Assembly (NCBI GenBank): GCA_040080145.1
Contig: JBEBJA010000183.1
Span: 1 to 60,738 of the forward strand
Direction: 5' to 3'
From: JANXVY01 sp040080145
GTDB lineage: Bacteria > Pseudomonadota > Alphaproteobacteria > Rhizobiales > Hyphomicrobiaceae
DNA length: 60,738 nucleotides
How positions within the stretch are numbered: position 1 is the stretch's first letter; each line of letters begins with the position of its first letter. The notes below the pieces were generated by a model. That model saw only the letters and a program-made list of their open reading frames with translations. It was not told where the DNA came from and did no database searches. The position numbers and the translations under genes were made by a program. Shown here one piece after another: positions 8,881 to 18,142 of the stretch.

Positions 8881-9516
8881 TCAGCGCAGGAACAGCCGGT
8901 CCGCAATGTTGCCCCGTGCCTGCCAACCGTGGCGGACGAGTTCGGGGTCCTCGTGTTCTTCCTCTGGGTACCCCATCAGAATATAGCCGATAAACCGCCA
9001 GTCGGCAGGTACATCGAGCAGGCGGTTGAGCTCTGCGGTCTCCAGAATCGAGACCCAGCCAAGACCGACGCCATGTGTCCGCGCCAGCAGCCAAAGGATC
9101 GTGATGTACCCCACGCACGAATAGTCGAGCGCTTCGGCCATCGTTTGCCGCCCCAGGCCATGTCCACGGACCGGATCGGGATCGCAAAATACCGCCAGAT
9201 GCACCGGTGCCCGGTCAAACCCGGCGAGCTTCAAATTGCAGTATTGCGCGCCACGCGCCTCGTCATAGCGCTTGGCCGCCGCCGCATTTGCAGCCTCGAA
9301 ATTCGCGCGAACCGCTTGCCGCCGATCTGGCGATTCCACCTGTACGATCCGCCACGGCTGACTATTGCCGACCGACGGCGCCAAGTTGGCAACGTCAAGC
9401 AGGTGCGCAAATAACTCTGCGTCAATTGGGCCCGTCTTGAATCGGCGCACATCCCGCCGCCAAGCAACAAGCGTCTCGAAGCTGGCAGGACTGGGAAGCT
9501 CTGCCCGCTCCGCCAT
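8881..9516 (-). CDS. bluB: 5,6-dimethylbenzimidazole synthase BluB
   Basis: A 211-residue nitroreductase-fold protein matching BluB, which cleaves reduced FMN with oxygen to make 5,6-dimethylbenzimidazole, the lower ligand of vitamin B12. Supporting features are the RRDVRRF FMN-binding start, APSVGNSQPW, GLGWVS and the family-typical end with GYPEEEHEDPEL. ATG 9516 is chosen because it lies one base after the stop of the upstream sulfurtransferase gene, giving tight coupling, and the frame before it lacks family resemblance. No cobalamin riboswitch or other B12 gene was seen nearby, so its placement behind sseA looks opportunistic. Confidence 0.92.
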   Translation of the reverse strand: MAERAELPSPASFETLVAWRRDVRRFKTGPIDAELFAHLLDVANLAPSVGNSQPWRIVQVESPDRRQAVRANFEAANAAAAKRYDEARGAQYCNLKLAGFDRAPVHLAVFCDPDPVRGHGLGRQTMAEALDYSCVGYITILWLLARTHGVGLGWVSILETAELNRLLDVPADWRFIGYILMGYPEEEHEDPELVRHGWQARGNIADRLFLR

Positions 9517-9517
9517 G

Positions 9518-10378
9518 TCAGGCCGGTCCGGTCGCGATTGGCGGCCCGCCCTCGGCGCCCCATTCGGCCCAGCTGCCGTCATAAACCGCAGCATTCGTCT
9601 GGCCGATTACAGCCAGCGCGAGCGACAAGATGCTGGCAGTCACACCCGAACCACACGTGGTCACGACCGGTTGGCTCGGGTCAATGCCGGCTGCCTTGAA
9701 AATGAGCGACAGCTCATCGCGCGATTTCAATGTGCCGTCTTCGTTTAGCACTGTCGTCGAAGGCACGTTGCGCGATCCTGGGATATGCCCGCTGCGCACG
9801 CCGGGCCGGGGCTCGGGCTCGGTCCCTTCGAAGCGCCCCTTCGGCCGGGCATCGACAAGCTGGATATGCCCTTTGGCGACGATGTCCTGGACATCGCTGA
9901 GATCGCGAATGAGGCCCATGTTCTGCAGCGGGGTGAAGTGGCGCTCGAACCGCTTCATCGGCAAACCATCTTCAAGATCGCGGCCTTCGGCCTTCCACTT
10001 GCGCAAGCCGCCGTCCAGCACCGCGACGTCCTCATGCCCCATGGCACGGAATGTCCACCACACGCGCGCCGCCGAGAACAAACCGTGGGTATCGTAGACG
10101 ACGACCTTCATGCCATCGCCGATGCCCATCTTCTTCATCCGCGACGAAAACTTGATCGTCGACGGCAGCATGTGCGGAAGCGGTGATTTCTCGTCCGTTA
10201 GATCGTCGATGTCGAAAAAGACCGCGCCTGGAATATGTTCTGCGAGATACTCAGCCTTGGGGTCGCGGTTGGCCGTCGGCAGATGCCACGAGCCATCCAG
10301 CACGATCAGGCCAGGCGTTTGCAGGTGCGCGGCGAGCCACGCGGTGTCGACGATCCAATTCTTGGCACTTGCGGGCAC
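9518..10378 (-). CDS. sseA: 3-mercaptopyruvate/thiosulfate sulfurtransferase
   Basis: A 286-residue protein with two rhodanese domains. The N-terminal inactive domain (about 8-135) has EHIPGAVFFDID; the C-terminal catalytic domain (about 165-280) has SGHIPGSRN and the active loop CGSGVTA with Cys242. The CGSG(V/T) loop is typical of 3-mercaptopyruvate sulfurtransferases, which move sulfur from mercaptopyruvate to thiols or cyanide. It is cytosolic, with no signal peptide. It forms an operon with the downstream bluB, separated by a single base. Substrate preference between mercaptopyruvate and thiosulfate cannot be settled from sequence. Confidence 0.92.
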   Translation of the reverse strand: MPASAKNWIVDTAWLAAHLQTPGLIVLDGSWHLPTANRDPKAEYLAEHIPGAVFFDIDDLTDEKSPLPHMLPSTIKFSSRMKKMGIGDGMKVVVYDTHGLFSAARVWWTFRAMGHEDVAVLDGGLRKWKAEGRDLEDGLPMKRFERHFTPLQNMGLIRDLSDVQDIVAKGHIQLVDARPKGRFEGTEPEPRPGVRSGHIPGSRNVPSTTVLNEDGTLKSRDELSLIFKAAGIDPSQPVVTTCGSGVTASILSLALAVIGQTNAAVYDGSWAEWGAEGGPPIATGPA

Positions 10379-10574
10379 GTATCCTCCAGGCGTCTTGCCG
10401 GAAACCAGATAGCAGGTCGGTCCGGGGCGTTTGATTTATTAACAGTGCAGACGGTGATGGCAAGACGGCGCTGTGGCGAGCTATCCGAAAGTCTTCAATT
10501 TATCCCCGTCACCTCATCGTTACCAGTGCATGATGCTGCGCCGCACGGCTGGACCACCGGGCGGCGCAATTCCA

Positions 10575-11459
10575 TCAAAGCAGCTTTTTAAGTTCAACTT
10601 TGAGTGCCGGCGCGAGATCCTTCCGGGCCAGGGCGTATGCCACATTGGCCGTCAGGAAGCCGATCTTGGAGCCGCAATCGTAGATGTTCCCCTCAAACCG
10701 AACCGCATGAAAATCCTGTGATTTCATGGCCTGCAATTTAATCATGGCGTCGGTGAGCTGGATTTCTCCGCCCTGCCCGCGTTCCTGTTTTCCCAGTAGC
10801 TCGAATATCTCAGGTTGTAGGATGTAGCGTCCGGTAATGTGCAGGTTGCTGGGAGCAGTCCCGCGCTCGGGCTTCTCGACCATTTTGGTGATTTCCGACA
10901 CCTTGGCCTTAGCGTCCTTGACGCCCACGATTCCATACATGTGGGTCTGGTCTTCGGGCACCGGCGACACGGAAATATGGTTGCCGCCCACCTTCTTATA
11001 CGCTGCCATCATGTCGGCGAGGCATGGCGACTTCGCATGATGCAGCATGTCTGGCAGCAGCAGCGCGAACGGCTCGTTGCCAACGATCTCGCGCGCACAC
11101 CAAACCGCGTGACCAAGCCCGAGCGGCGCCTGCTGCCGCGTGAAGCTCGTCTGACCCGGACCCGGCAGATCTGCCATCAGTGCTTCTAGTTCGGCCATCT
11201 TCTTGCGGCTGGAAAGCGTATGTTCGAGCTCATACTGGCTGTCGAAATGATCCTCGATCACGCCCTTGTTCCGGCCGGTCACAAAAATAAAGTGCTCGAT
11301 GCCTGCCGCGCGCGCTTCGTCGACCACATGCTGAATGACAGGACGATCCACAACCGTGAGCATTTCTTTGGGCATGGCCTTCGTAGCTGGCAAAAAGCGC
11401 GTGCCGAGCCCCGCGACTGGAAACACAGCTTTGCGGATCGGGGTATTGGCGGCTGACAT
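10575..11459 (-). CDS. galU: UTP-glucose-1-phosphate uridylyltransferase
   Basis: A 294-residue nucleotidyltransferase that makes UDP-glucose from UTP and glucose-1-phosphate. The N-terminal GLGTRFLPATK signature, KEML, and the internal VEKP and TGRYIL motifs are those of bacterial GalU. ATG 11459 is preferred over the longer 11495 start because GGAGACC lies upstream and family similarity begins just after it. It diverges from galE at 11663, so the two genes supply UDP-glucose and UDP-galactose for exopolysaccharide or lipopolysaccharide, probably from a shared 200-bp control region. Confidence 0.95.
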   Translation of the reverse strand: MSAANTPIRKAVFPVAGLGTRFLPATKAMPKEMLTVVDRPVIQHVVDEARAAGIEHFIFVTGRNKGVIEDHFDSQYELEHTLSSRKKMAELEALMADLPGPGQTSFTRQQAPLGLGHAVWCAREIVGNEPFALLLPDMLHHAKSPCLADMMAAYKKVGGNHISVSPVPEDQTHMYGIVGVKDAKAKVSEITKMVEKPERGTAPSNLHITGRYILQPEIFELLGKQERGQGGEIQLTDAMIKLQAMKSQDFHAVRFEGNIYDCGSKIGFLTANVAYALARKDLAPALKVELKKLL

Positions 11460-11662
11460 GTGGTGTGGTCTCCTGAAAGCAAAAAGAGTGTTCAATGAGC
11501 GCTTGATATGCCGATTAGCGCGTTGAAAATGTGTTCGTTAGCGTCCTTTTGAGAATTTTCAGTTAGCAAAGCAAGGAGTATGCAACTCAGCGCGTGATTT
11601 CGGTGTCTTACAGCCGCAGTGCCACAAGGCGCCGATGTCTCATTTAGATTTGGAGTTCAGGT

Positions 11663-12655
11663 ATGACGGTACTGGTTACGGGCGGAGCAGGCTACATCGG
11701 CAGCCACATGGTGTGGGAGTTGCTCGATGCGGGCGAACCCCTCGTTGTAATGGATAACCTGGTGACCGGGTTCCGTTGGGCAGTCCCCTCGCACGTCACG
11801 CTCGTCGTCGGTGACATCGGCGACCAAGACCTGGTCCGCACCGTCATGCGCAAACACAACATCACCGCCGTCATCCACTTCGCGGGCTCCGTCGTGGTAC
11901 CCGACAGCGTATCCGATCCGCTCGGCTACTACTTGAACAACACCATTAAATCCCGCGCTTTGATCGAAGCCGCCGTCCAGATGGGCGTCAAACAGTTCAT
12001 CTTCTCCTCGACCGCCGCCGTCTATGGCAACCCAAAGGAAGTCCCGGTCAGCGAAGAAGCGACCCCCGCTCCCATGTCCCCCTACGGCTCGTCCAAGCTC
12101 ATGACCGAGATCATGCTCGCCGACACGGCCCGCGCCCATGACTTCCGCTACACCGCACTGCGCTACTTCAACGTCGCTGGCGCCGATCCGCAAGGCCGCA
12201 CCGGTCAATCGACCCGCGGCGCAACCCACCTTATCAAAGTCGCCTGCGAAACAGCGCTCGGCAAGCGCAGCCACATCGACGTGTTCGGCACCGATTACCC
12301 GACCGCCGACGGCACCTGCGTGCGCGACTATATCCACGTCAAAGATTTGGTCCGCGCCCACACCTCGGCGCTTGCCTACCTGCGTAATGGCGGCAAAAGC
12401 GACATCTTCAACGTCGGCTATTCGAAGGGCTATTCGGTTCTCGAAGTGCTCGATTCCGTCAAGCGCGTGTGCGGCAATGCCTTCGACGTCCGCCTGAGCC
12501 CGCGCCGCCCGGGCGATCCCGCCGGTATCGTCGCCGCCTCGGCAAAAATCCGCAGTACACTCGGCTGGGAACCCAAGCACGACGACCTCGACGCAATCGT
12601 GCGCCAAGCCCTCGCCTGGGAAGACCACCTCGCCCGCTTCAAGCTCGCCAGCTGA
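11663..12655 (+). CDS. galE: UDP-glucose 4-epimerase
   Basis: A 330-residue short-chain dehydrogenase-fold enzyme converting UDP-glucose and UDP-galactose. It shows the NAD-binding GGAGYIGS (7-14), the catalytic SST region (115-117) and the YxxxK pair Tyr141/Lys145. The C-terminal RPGDP motif for UDP-sugar binding is intact and length is normal. It is divergent from galU, consistent with a common role in cell-surface polysaccharide supply. A long frame on the opposite strand is a high-GC shadow. Confidence 0.96.
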   Translation: MTVLVTGGAGYIGSHMVWELLDAGEPLVVMDNLVTGFRWAVPSHVTLVVGDIGDQDLVRTVMRKHNITAVIHFAGSVVVPDSVSDPLGYYLNNTIKSRALIEAAVQMGVKQFIFSSTAAVYGNPKEVPVSEEATPAPMSPYGSSKLMTEIMLADTARAHDFRYTALRYFNVAGADPQGRTGQSTRGATHLIKVACETALGKRSHIDVFGTDYPTADGTCVRDYIHVKDLVRAHTSALAYLRNGGKSDIFNVGYSKGYSVLEVLDSVKRVCGNAFDVRLSPRRPGDPAGIVAASAKIRSTLGWEPKHDDLDAIVRQALAWEDHLARFKLAS

Positions 12656-12708
12656 AACTTCGCCCCGGCCCAGGGGCGAGCCCCATAGGCGCCAAGATAA
12701 GATTTGCA

Positions 12709-12735
12709 CGGGGTTTGCGCGAAGCGCAAACCCCG
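12709..12735 (+). terminator. Strong hairpin downstream of galE
   Basis: A 12-bp perfect stem with a GAA loop lies 54 bp after the galE stop. It lacks a good T tract, so it may be a transcript-stabilising hairpin or weak terminator. Confidence 0.5.
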
Positions 12736-12789
12736 CAATAACCGTCATGGCCGCGCAGGCGCATAGGCGCTAACATAGCGAAACGGTGG

Positions 12790-12902
12790 CCCCCTCTCCC
12801 CCTGGGGAGAGGGTTGGGGTGAGGGGGCTCTTCTGCAAAGCCAGCCGAGTGAAGGCACCCCTCATCTGCCCTTCGGGCATCTTCTCCCCAGGGGGAGAAG
12901 AA
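12790..12902. repeat. Composite double-hairpin intergenic repeat, copy 1
   Basis: Two GC-rich hairpins (one built on CTCTCCCC/GGGGAGAG, one on CTTCTCCCC/GGGGAGAAG) flank a variable middle of about 25 nt and the core ATCTGCCCTTCGGGCAT. A full inverted copy sits at 38754-38868. It fills most of the 300-bp gap between galE and the next gene. Confidence 0.85.
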
Positions 12903-12955
12903 AAGTAAGGGCTTATTTTAGCGCGTATGCGCGTAGGCGGCCATGACGAAAATGA

Positions 12956-13204
12956 TTACGCTTTGTCAGCCCGCCGCGCGGCAAGGTCGATGATCTTGTC
13001 GATCGGCCCGTTGATCTCGACGAAGTGCGTAACCTTGTTGGAATCGCACACATAAATCCAAGTCGCGTTGAACAGTTCTCCCTCGCGGATAAAGCCGAGC
13101 GTCGCGCCCTTGCTCGGCCGCCAGAACAGCACGGGCACTGGCGGCGGCCCCGCCTTCTCCCAAGTGGGTTCGGTGAACGCAGATATGGGCTGCCAGTCAA
13201 TCAT
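12956..13204 (-). CDS. Small hypothetical protein, DUF551-like
   Basis: An 82-residue soluble protein. The opening DWQPISAF followed by PVLFW resembles the short DUF551-type pattern found in small cytosolic proteins of unknown role; the match is weak. No signal peptide or membrane segment. It lies 54 bp upstream of the convergent-strand end of corA on the same strand, so they may be cotranscribed. Other frames over this locus lack such a pattern. Confidence 0.55.
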   Translation of the reverse strand: MIDWQPISAFTEPTWEKAGPPPVPVLFWRPSKGATLGFIREGELFNATWIYVCDSNKVTHFVEINGPIDKIIDLAARRADKA

Positions 13205-13258
13205 CGGCGTCTCCGGTCAAGCGATGTCGCGATCATACACCGCTTTCGCGCAATTAGC

Positions 13259-14233
13259 CTACAGCCAGCCCTTCCGCCGGAAATAGATGAAGGGGATAAC
13301 GCCCGCCAGCAGCATTAGGCCAAGTGCCATCGGATAGCCGTACTGAAACTCAAATTCCGGGATATGCTTGAAGTTCATGCCGTAGATCGAGGCGATCAAG
13401 GTTGGCGGCATCAACATGACGGCCATCACCGAGAACAGCTTGATGATCTGGTTCTGCTCGGTGTTGATCATCCCCAAGGTGGCATCCAGCAGGAAGTTGG
13501 TCCGGCCCTGCAGAAACTTCATGTGCTCCATGAGTGAAGTGTTGTCGCGCCGCGCCGCGTCGATCCGGTCGGGCAAATCCGGCTCATCCGTTCGATCACG
13601 GAGTCCGCTACTGAAAAACGTCAGCGCGCGGTCAATCGAAACCGCACTTTCCTGGGCCCGTGCGATAATGTCAGCGCCTCGGCCCGTGCCTTTCAGCAGG
13701 GTGCTGAAATCTACTTTCTGCTTTCCTTTGTGCGTGCCGTTCAGGTTGAACAGCGACTGCGCCATCTTATCGACCTCGTCCTGAATGCGTTCGATCAGGT
13801 CCGCCTTGCGGTGCAGGAGCGTTTCGAGCAAGCCGATCATGATGGCAGGTCCCGACGTGCAACGCGCTTCGCCGCGATCGACCCGTTGCAGAAAGAACGG
13901 AAACGCTTTCGGTTCGCAATAGCGCACGGTGACAAGGCGCTTCCCCGACAGAATGAACGTCAGGTTTGATGATCCGGGATTGGCCTGATCCAGGCCGTGC
14001 ATGATGTATGTCGTCATGTATTGAGCGCCGTTCTCGACATACAGTCGGCTCGATGCTTCAATCTCGCGCGCCTCGGCCCGCGTCGGAATCTCAATACCGA
14101 GCGCGGCTTCGACGTGCTTGTCTTCAGCAGGCGTTGGATCGAGCAGATCGAGCCACACCGACCCCTCCGTCAGCGCAACAAGACCTTCGCGCTTGGTCAG
14201 CGTCCCGCAATTGAAGTCATAGATCGTAAGCAT
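13259..14233 (-). CDS. corA: CorA-family magnesium/cobalt transporter
   Basis: A 324-residue protein with the CorA plan: an acidic alpha/beta N-terminal domain, a long helical region (about 130-250) and two C-terminal membrane helices. The first helix ends in the pore signature YGMNF (about 290-294) and the protein ends with basic residues (RRKGWL). CorA pentamers carry Mg2+ across the inner membrane. ATG 14233 begins the family-like MLTIYDF; the longer frame upstream does not resemble CorA. Length is normal. Confidence 0.94.
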   Translation of the reverse strand: MLTIYDFNCGTLTKREGLVALTEGSVWLDLLDPTPAEDKHVEAALGIEIPTRAEAREIEASSRLYVENGAQYMTTYIMHGLDQANPGSSNLTFILSGKRLVTVRYCEPKAFPFFLQRVDRGEARCTSGPAIMIGLLETLLHRKADLIERIQDEVDKMAQSLFNLNGTHKGKQKVDFSTLLKGTGRGADIIARAQESAVSIDRALTFFSSGLRDRTDEPDLPDRIDAARRDNTSLMEHMKFLQGRTNFLLDATLGMINTEQNQIIKLFSVMAVMLMPPTLIASIYGMNFKHIPEFEFQYGYPMALGLMLLAGVIPFIYFRRKGWL

Positions 14234-14377
14234 GAATTCCCCGCAATCAGCAGCACTGGCGCGTTGACGGCCCCGTTGGCGAACGTCGAATGCCCCCGCA
14301 CCGCCGTTCCAGCCGACGCTATCGCCGGGACGCCAGCCCGGCAAGCGATTTGGAGACACAAACCAAATGGGGCAGGT

Positions 14378-15382
14378 CTATTGCGGCGTGATCGTGATCG
14401 TCAGGGTGTCGGCATAACTGCCACTCAAGAGCCGCAAGCCATTGGCTTGCGGTGTGATCGTCACCGTCAATGTGCCAGTCGGAAGCGTGCCGGTCGTCGA
14501 GACGGCAGTCCCAGCCTCCGGTCCTATCGCTAGCGGATTGGTCGCCGTGTTGAGTGAAGCGGACGCGCCCGAAAAAACCGCCGTCGATGAATAATTAATG
14601 ACGTTCGTGAACCCCGATGGCGGCGACGCAGCCGTCTTTACCGCGCCGTTCAGCGACGTCATCTGTACGTTCGATGGCGTATTGCACACAGCGCTCGCGT
14701 ACGATTTGTTGATCACAGTCGTGTTCACCGCCCCCGCAGGCGTAACCGGGATCGTCGCCGTGTCAGCCGTTGGCTGCGCCACGCCGCCTATCGTGCACAC
14801 CTTGGCAACTGTCCCGGTGACGGTAAAGCCGCGCGATGCATACCCCGATCCCGTCGCGAGATCGAAGATCCACATCGTCAGTCCGTTGCTGTAGGAGCCG
14901 GCGGCCTGAGGTGCGCCGGGCTGCATCAGGAAATAGGTCGTCAGGTTGACGCTGTAAGCGCGGTTCGTCAGATTGGCACCCGCCGATGTGAACGAAAACT
15001 GCTGAATGTTGGCGTAGCTGACCGAGTTGCCGCTGAACAGCAGCACGTTCCCCCCGCCCGCCGCAGTCCGAATGGTGTAGGGAAGCGTTGCCGCTCCTCC
15101 GCTCGTCTTCGCCATGGTTGCGGGCAGCGACGTGCGCTGAAACGAGATCGCGCCGTTGCACGTTCCAGCCGTCGCGTTGGTGTTATAGGTGCCCGTAAGC
15201 GTGATGGAAACGGCCTGAGCGACCGGCGCGGTAGGCGTCGTGTACGTCCCTGTGCTCGCGGTAAGCGGCGTTACCGTCAGACCCGCCGCATTGAACGTGC
15301 ACGTGGCATGCGCCAAGCTCGCCCACGCAGCCATTACGGCGAAGGCAGCCGTTGTCACCACACAAGAGCGCCAAAACCTCAT
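14378..15382 (-). CDS. Two-domain spore-coat-U-type fimbrial tip subunit
   Basis: A 334-residue secreted protein: signal peptide (cleavage near AHA, residue 26), then two SCPU-like immunoglobulin-fold domains. The first is divergent. The second matches the pilin at 19007-19552, including VCNTPSNVQMTSL, GFTNVINY and the C-terminal SYADTLTITITPQ donor-strand motif. Single C-terminal pilin domains behind an N-terminal adhesin-like domain are typical of tip adhesins in archaic/sigma chaperone-usher pili. Its ATG overlaps the usher stop by ATGA, showing translational coupling. It is the last gene of the pilus operon. Confidence 0.85.
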   Translation of the reverse strand: MRFWRSCVVTTAAFAVMAAWASLAHATCTFNAAGLTVTPLTASTGTYTTPTAPVAQAVSITLTGTYNTNATAGTCNGAISFQRTSLPATMAKTSGGAATLPYTIRTAAGGGNVLLFSGNSVSYANIQQFSFTSAGANLTNRAYSVNLTTYFLMQPGAPQAAGSYSNGLTMWIFDLATGSGYASRGFTVTGTVAKVCTIGGVAQPTADTATIPVTPAGAVNTTVINKSYASAVCNTPSNVQMTSLNGAVKTAASPPSGFTNVINYSSTAVFSGASASLNTATNPLAIGPEAGTAVSTTGTLPTGTLTVTITPQANGLRLLSGSYADTLTITITPQ

Positions 15383-18123
15383 GGCGCGTCGCTCGCAATT
15401 GGCGAGAGCGCACCGGCCTTGAACAGGCCTTCCGTTCCCTTGGGAATGTTGACCGCAAACCGCAGTGGTGCCCCCTCGGTGGCCATTTCGATAATCCAGC
15501 GTCCTGGTGCCAATCCATCCGCCCCAAACTTGCCCGAAGCATTCGTGAACACCGCAACGCGCTTCGCTGGCTGGTCCGCCGCAAACGCAGTGCCCGTCAC
15601 AAGAGCAACTGCTTCGCCGCGTTGGTCAAGCAGCGAGCCATAGACCGACACCGAATATGCCGACCCGGCTTCGAGCGCATAGCCTGACTTGTAGGCAGCT
15701 CGCACATCGAACGCGCCGGTGCCCAGGCTGTAGCCCACAGGCAGATCGGCGACGTCAATGCCAATGCTGGACCCCGAATAAGACGGCAGGTCGGTCACAA
15801 CAGCAGGTCCCAGCCAGTCGGACTTTGCGCGCACATTGCCGACGTCGCCAACTGTAATCTCCTTGCCGGCAATGCTCTCGTGCGGCGCGATGATTGCAAA
15901 CGATCCGCTGCGCACCGGCGCGCCAACAGCAACTGTACCGTCGGCGAATACAAGTGCGGAACTTGCCCGGATCAACGCACGCTGGGTCGTGGTCTGCGGC
16001 TCGAACTTACTGAACCCGACGCCACCCATGTCGGAGCCATACATCACGTGGACGTCGCCACGGTTCCCGTAATAACCCAGAGCCGCATTCGCGTTGACCG
16101 TATCGGTATAGCCAAGCTGCTGCACGTCGACGTTCGTATCCCAATGGCCGATGCCGTTGCCGTCGCTGCGATAGCCCGAAAGGCTGCTTTGACGATTGAG
16201 TGAATCATAGCTTGTGGTGATGGTCGTCTTGTCGTCGGGGCGGAAATTGAAACGCAGCGCAAACCGCAGATCGCCCTTGGCCTCAGACGTCAGGCTCTCA
16301 ACGGCGCGCAGATATGATTCGTTCGAATAGCCAGCCAGGAAGCTCATGCTGGTGGACGGTCCAAGCGGCCGCGACAGCGCGATGTCTGCTCCATACCGGT
16401 CCCCCTTGATCGTGAACGGCGACAAGATCGCTTGCTGGTCATCGGCAAACTGATAGCGCGCCGACAGCGACAGCCCGACGCCATTGCCAAGCGGCGCCGA
16501 ATACGAACCCGACAGCCGCAGCCAGTAGTTGAACTCGGGATAGAGAATGCCGGTCGCCGTCGTGAACCGATCTCCGGGCCGGTGGAATTCGCGGCTGCGA
16601 TACTCAGCCCCCAGATGCACGCTTTCCCCGCGCTCGGCCATCAGGCCGCGGAAGTTGATCAGGTCATAATTGGCATCAACAGCAAGGCCCGTGCCCCATG
16701 TTCCAGTCGATGCGGCAGACTGCAGACCGAATACGCCCCACGGCGTGGAAGCAATGGCACCAATCGACCCCATGGCGACCCGATTGTCGGCCTGCAGGTT
16801 GGCCTCACCCGTCAGCGTATCGTTGAGCCCATAGCGCAGGAACGATGATGCGGCATACGCATTGCCGCCCTCATAGACGCGTTCGTTGTCGCGAAGATAC
16901 GATGGAATCCCCGCCGTGATCGCCCACTCGTTCTTGCCCTCGCCGAGCTGCCGGTACGCCGAAAATGCCGTGAACTGTTCGACCCGCCTTGCACCGGTAT
17001 CATCCGTGATGATGAGCTTGACCTCATTCGCGCCCGTGCCAAGCGGCAGATCGCGCAAATTGTAAGTGCCCGGCCGCAACTGCAGGTGCTGAATAGTGGC
17101 GCCGTTGACCGTGACGTCGATGTCGGACGGCCGTTCGAGGCGCAACACGGTCCGCCCCGATGCGCCCGTGTTCTCGCCCGGCGCAAGTTTGCCGGCCGAT
17201 TTCTCGACCGAAACGCCGAACATTTCGATCGAGCGCTGCAGCGCGCCCGCCAGCGGATCGGTGTCGCCCACCTGAAACCGGGTCTGCGCTTCGGCAACGT
17301 CGTAGACCACGCGCGAACTTTGCCGTTTCAGTCCAGAGGCATGCTGATAGACGCACTTCGCCCCCGTCGGGCAGACGTTGGCGTCCACCTCGCCTTCATA
17401 GACGGCGCGGTTCTCAAACACCGCACCATGCAGTTGCACCGCCGAGTCGAGTTCGAGGCGTCCGCTGGTGGTTGGATCGCTCGTGGTGCCCTGTCCGCGC
17501 CAAGCCGTATCGAGGCCGGCCGTCACATTGACATAGCCAGAAAACGTCGCGGGCTTTGACAGCATCGCAGCTGCTGACTGCGCCGATTGTCCCTTGAGAC
17601 TGACCTCGTTCGTTGGCCGCCCTTCCACAGCCAGCGCCATGTGCAACTCTTGCAGCCCTGAATCAAACCTCAATTCGATCCCGGCGGCTTGCGTCGCCGC
17701 AAGTGTCACGAAGCCGCCTGTGTCGCCAAGGCCTGTCAGGCGCGACCGGACGCTTGCACTGGAAGCTGGCAGGAGCCGCTCGATCAGATCGTTCTTGCTG
17801 ACGGAGACCTGATCGTCGGTGGTGATGCGGACCACGACGTCGCCGAGCAGCGCCGTTCCGTCCTTGAGCGGCACCGGCATTGTAATCGTACGACCGGTCT
17901 GATTGATTTTATTGGTGACCTGCTTGGCATACTCGACCTCAGCCGCCATCGGCGTCCCTGCGATGGCCGCAGGGAGTAGCAACGTGGCAACAATCATCCA
18001 AAGCGGCAGCGCCCTTAAAGGCGACGACGGCAAAAGCCGCCACTGCCCTTTGCGGTGCTGTCGGTCGCGCGACAAATGCTCATGCTCCGGTCCACAGTGA
18101 GATCTCCTATGCAACTGACGCAA
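15379..18123 (-). CDS. Outer-membrane usher of a chaperone-usher pilus
   Basis: A 914-residue frame encoding a FimD/PapC-type usher: signal peptide ending in TPMAA, an N-terminal chaperone-binding domain, a large beta-barrel rich in aromatic/Gly strands with a plug segment, and C-terminal domains. It threads chaperone-bound subunits through the outer membrane. Features include SGLQELHM, LRLERPSDIDVTVNG and LPLGTGANEVKL, common in ushers of SCPU clusters. The true start is unclear: TTG 18123 follows GAGG, while TTG 18075 follows GGAG and would give a cleaner signal peptide (898 residues). The stop overlaps the tip gene. Confidence 0.93.
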   Translation of the reverse strand: MRQLHRRSHCGPEHEHLSRDRQHRKGQWRLLPSSPLRALPLWMIVATLLLPAAIAGTPMAAEVEYAKQVTNKINQTGRTITMPVPLKDGTALLGDVVVRITTDDQVSVSKNDLIERLLPASSASVRSRLTGLGDTGGFVTLAATQAAGIELRFDSGLQELHMALAVEGRPTNEVSLKGQSAQSAAAMLSKPATFSGYVNVTAGLDTAWRGQGTTSDPTTSGRLELDSAVQLHGAVFENRAVYEGEVDANVCPTGAKCVYQHASGLKRQSSRVVYDVAEAQTRFQVGDTDPLAGALQRSIEMFGVSVEKSAGKLAPGENTGASGRTVLRLERPSDIDVTVNGATIQHLQLRPGTYNLRDLPLGTGANEVKLIITDDTGARRVEQFTAFSAYRQLGEGKNEWAITAGIPSYLRDNERVYEGGNAYAASSFLRYGLNDTLTGEANLQADNRVAMGSIGAIASTPWGVFGLQSAASTGTWGTGLAVDANYDLINFRGLMAERGESVHLGAEYRSREFHRPGDRFTTATGILYPEFNYWLRLSGSYSAPLGNGVGLSLSARYQFADDQQAILSPFTIKGDRYGADIALSRPLGPSTSMSFLAGYSNESYLRAVESLTSEAKGDLRFALRFNFRPDDKTTITTSYDSLNRQSSLSGYRSDGNGIGHWDTNVDVQQLGYTDTVNANAALGYYGNRGDVHVMYGSDMGGVGFSKFEPQTTTQRALIRASSALVFADGTVAVGAPVRSGSFAIIAPHESIAGKEITVGDVGNVRAKSDWLGPAVVTDLPSYSGSSIGIDVADLPVGYSLGTGAFDVRAAYKSGYALEAGSAYSVSVYGSLLDQRGEAVALVTGTAFAADQPAKRVAVFTNASGKFGADGLAPGRWIIEMATEGAPLRFAVNIPKGTEGLFKAGALSPIASDAP

Positions 18124-18142
18124 CGCATCCTCTTGGCTGTAC

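Noticed and set aside
9517..9600. Cobalamin riboswitch ahead of bluB
   Set aside because: bluB starts one base after sseA, so there is no room for a leader, and no B12-box sequence was seen upstream of sseA.
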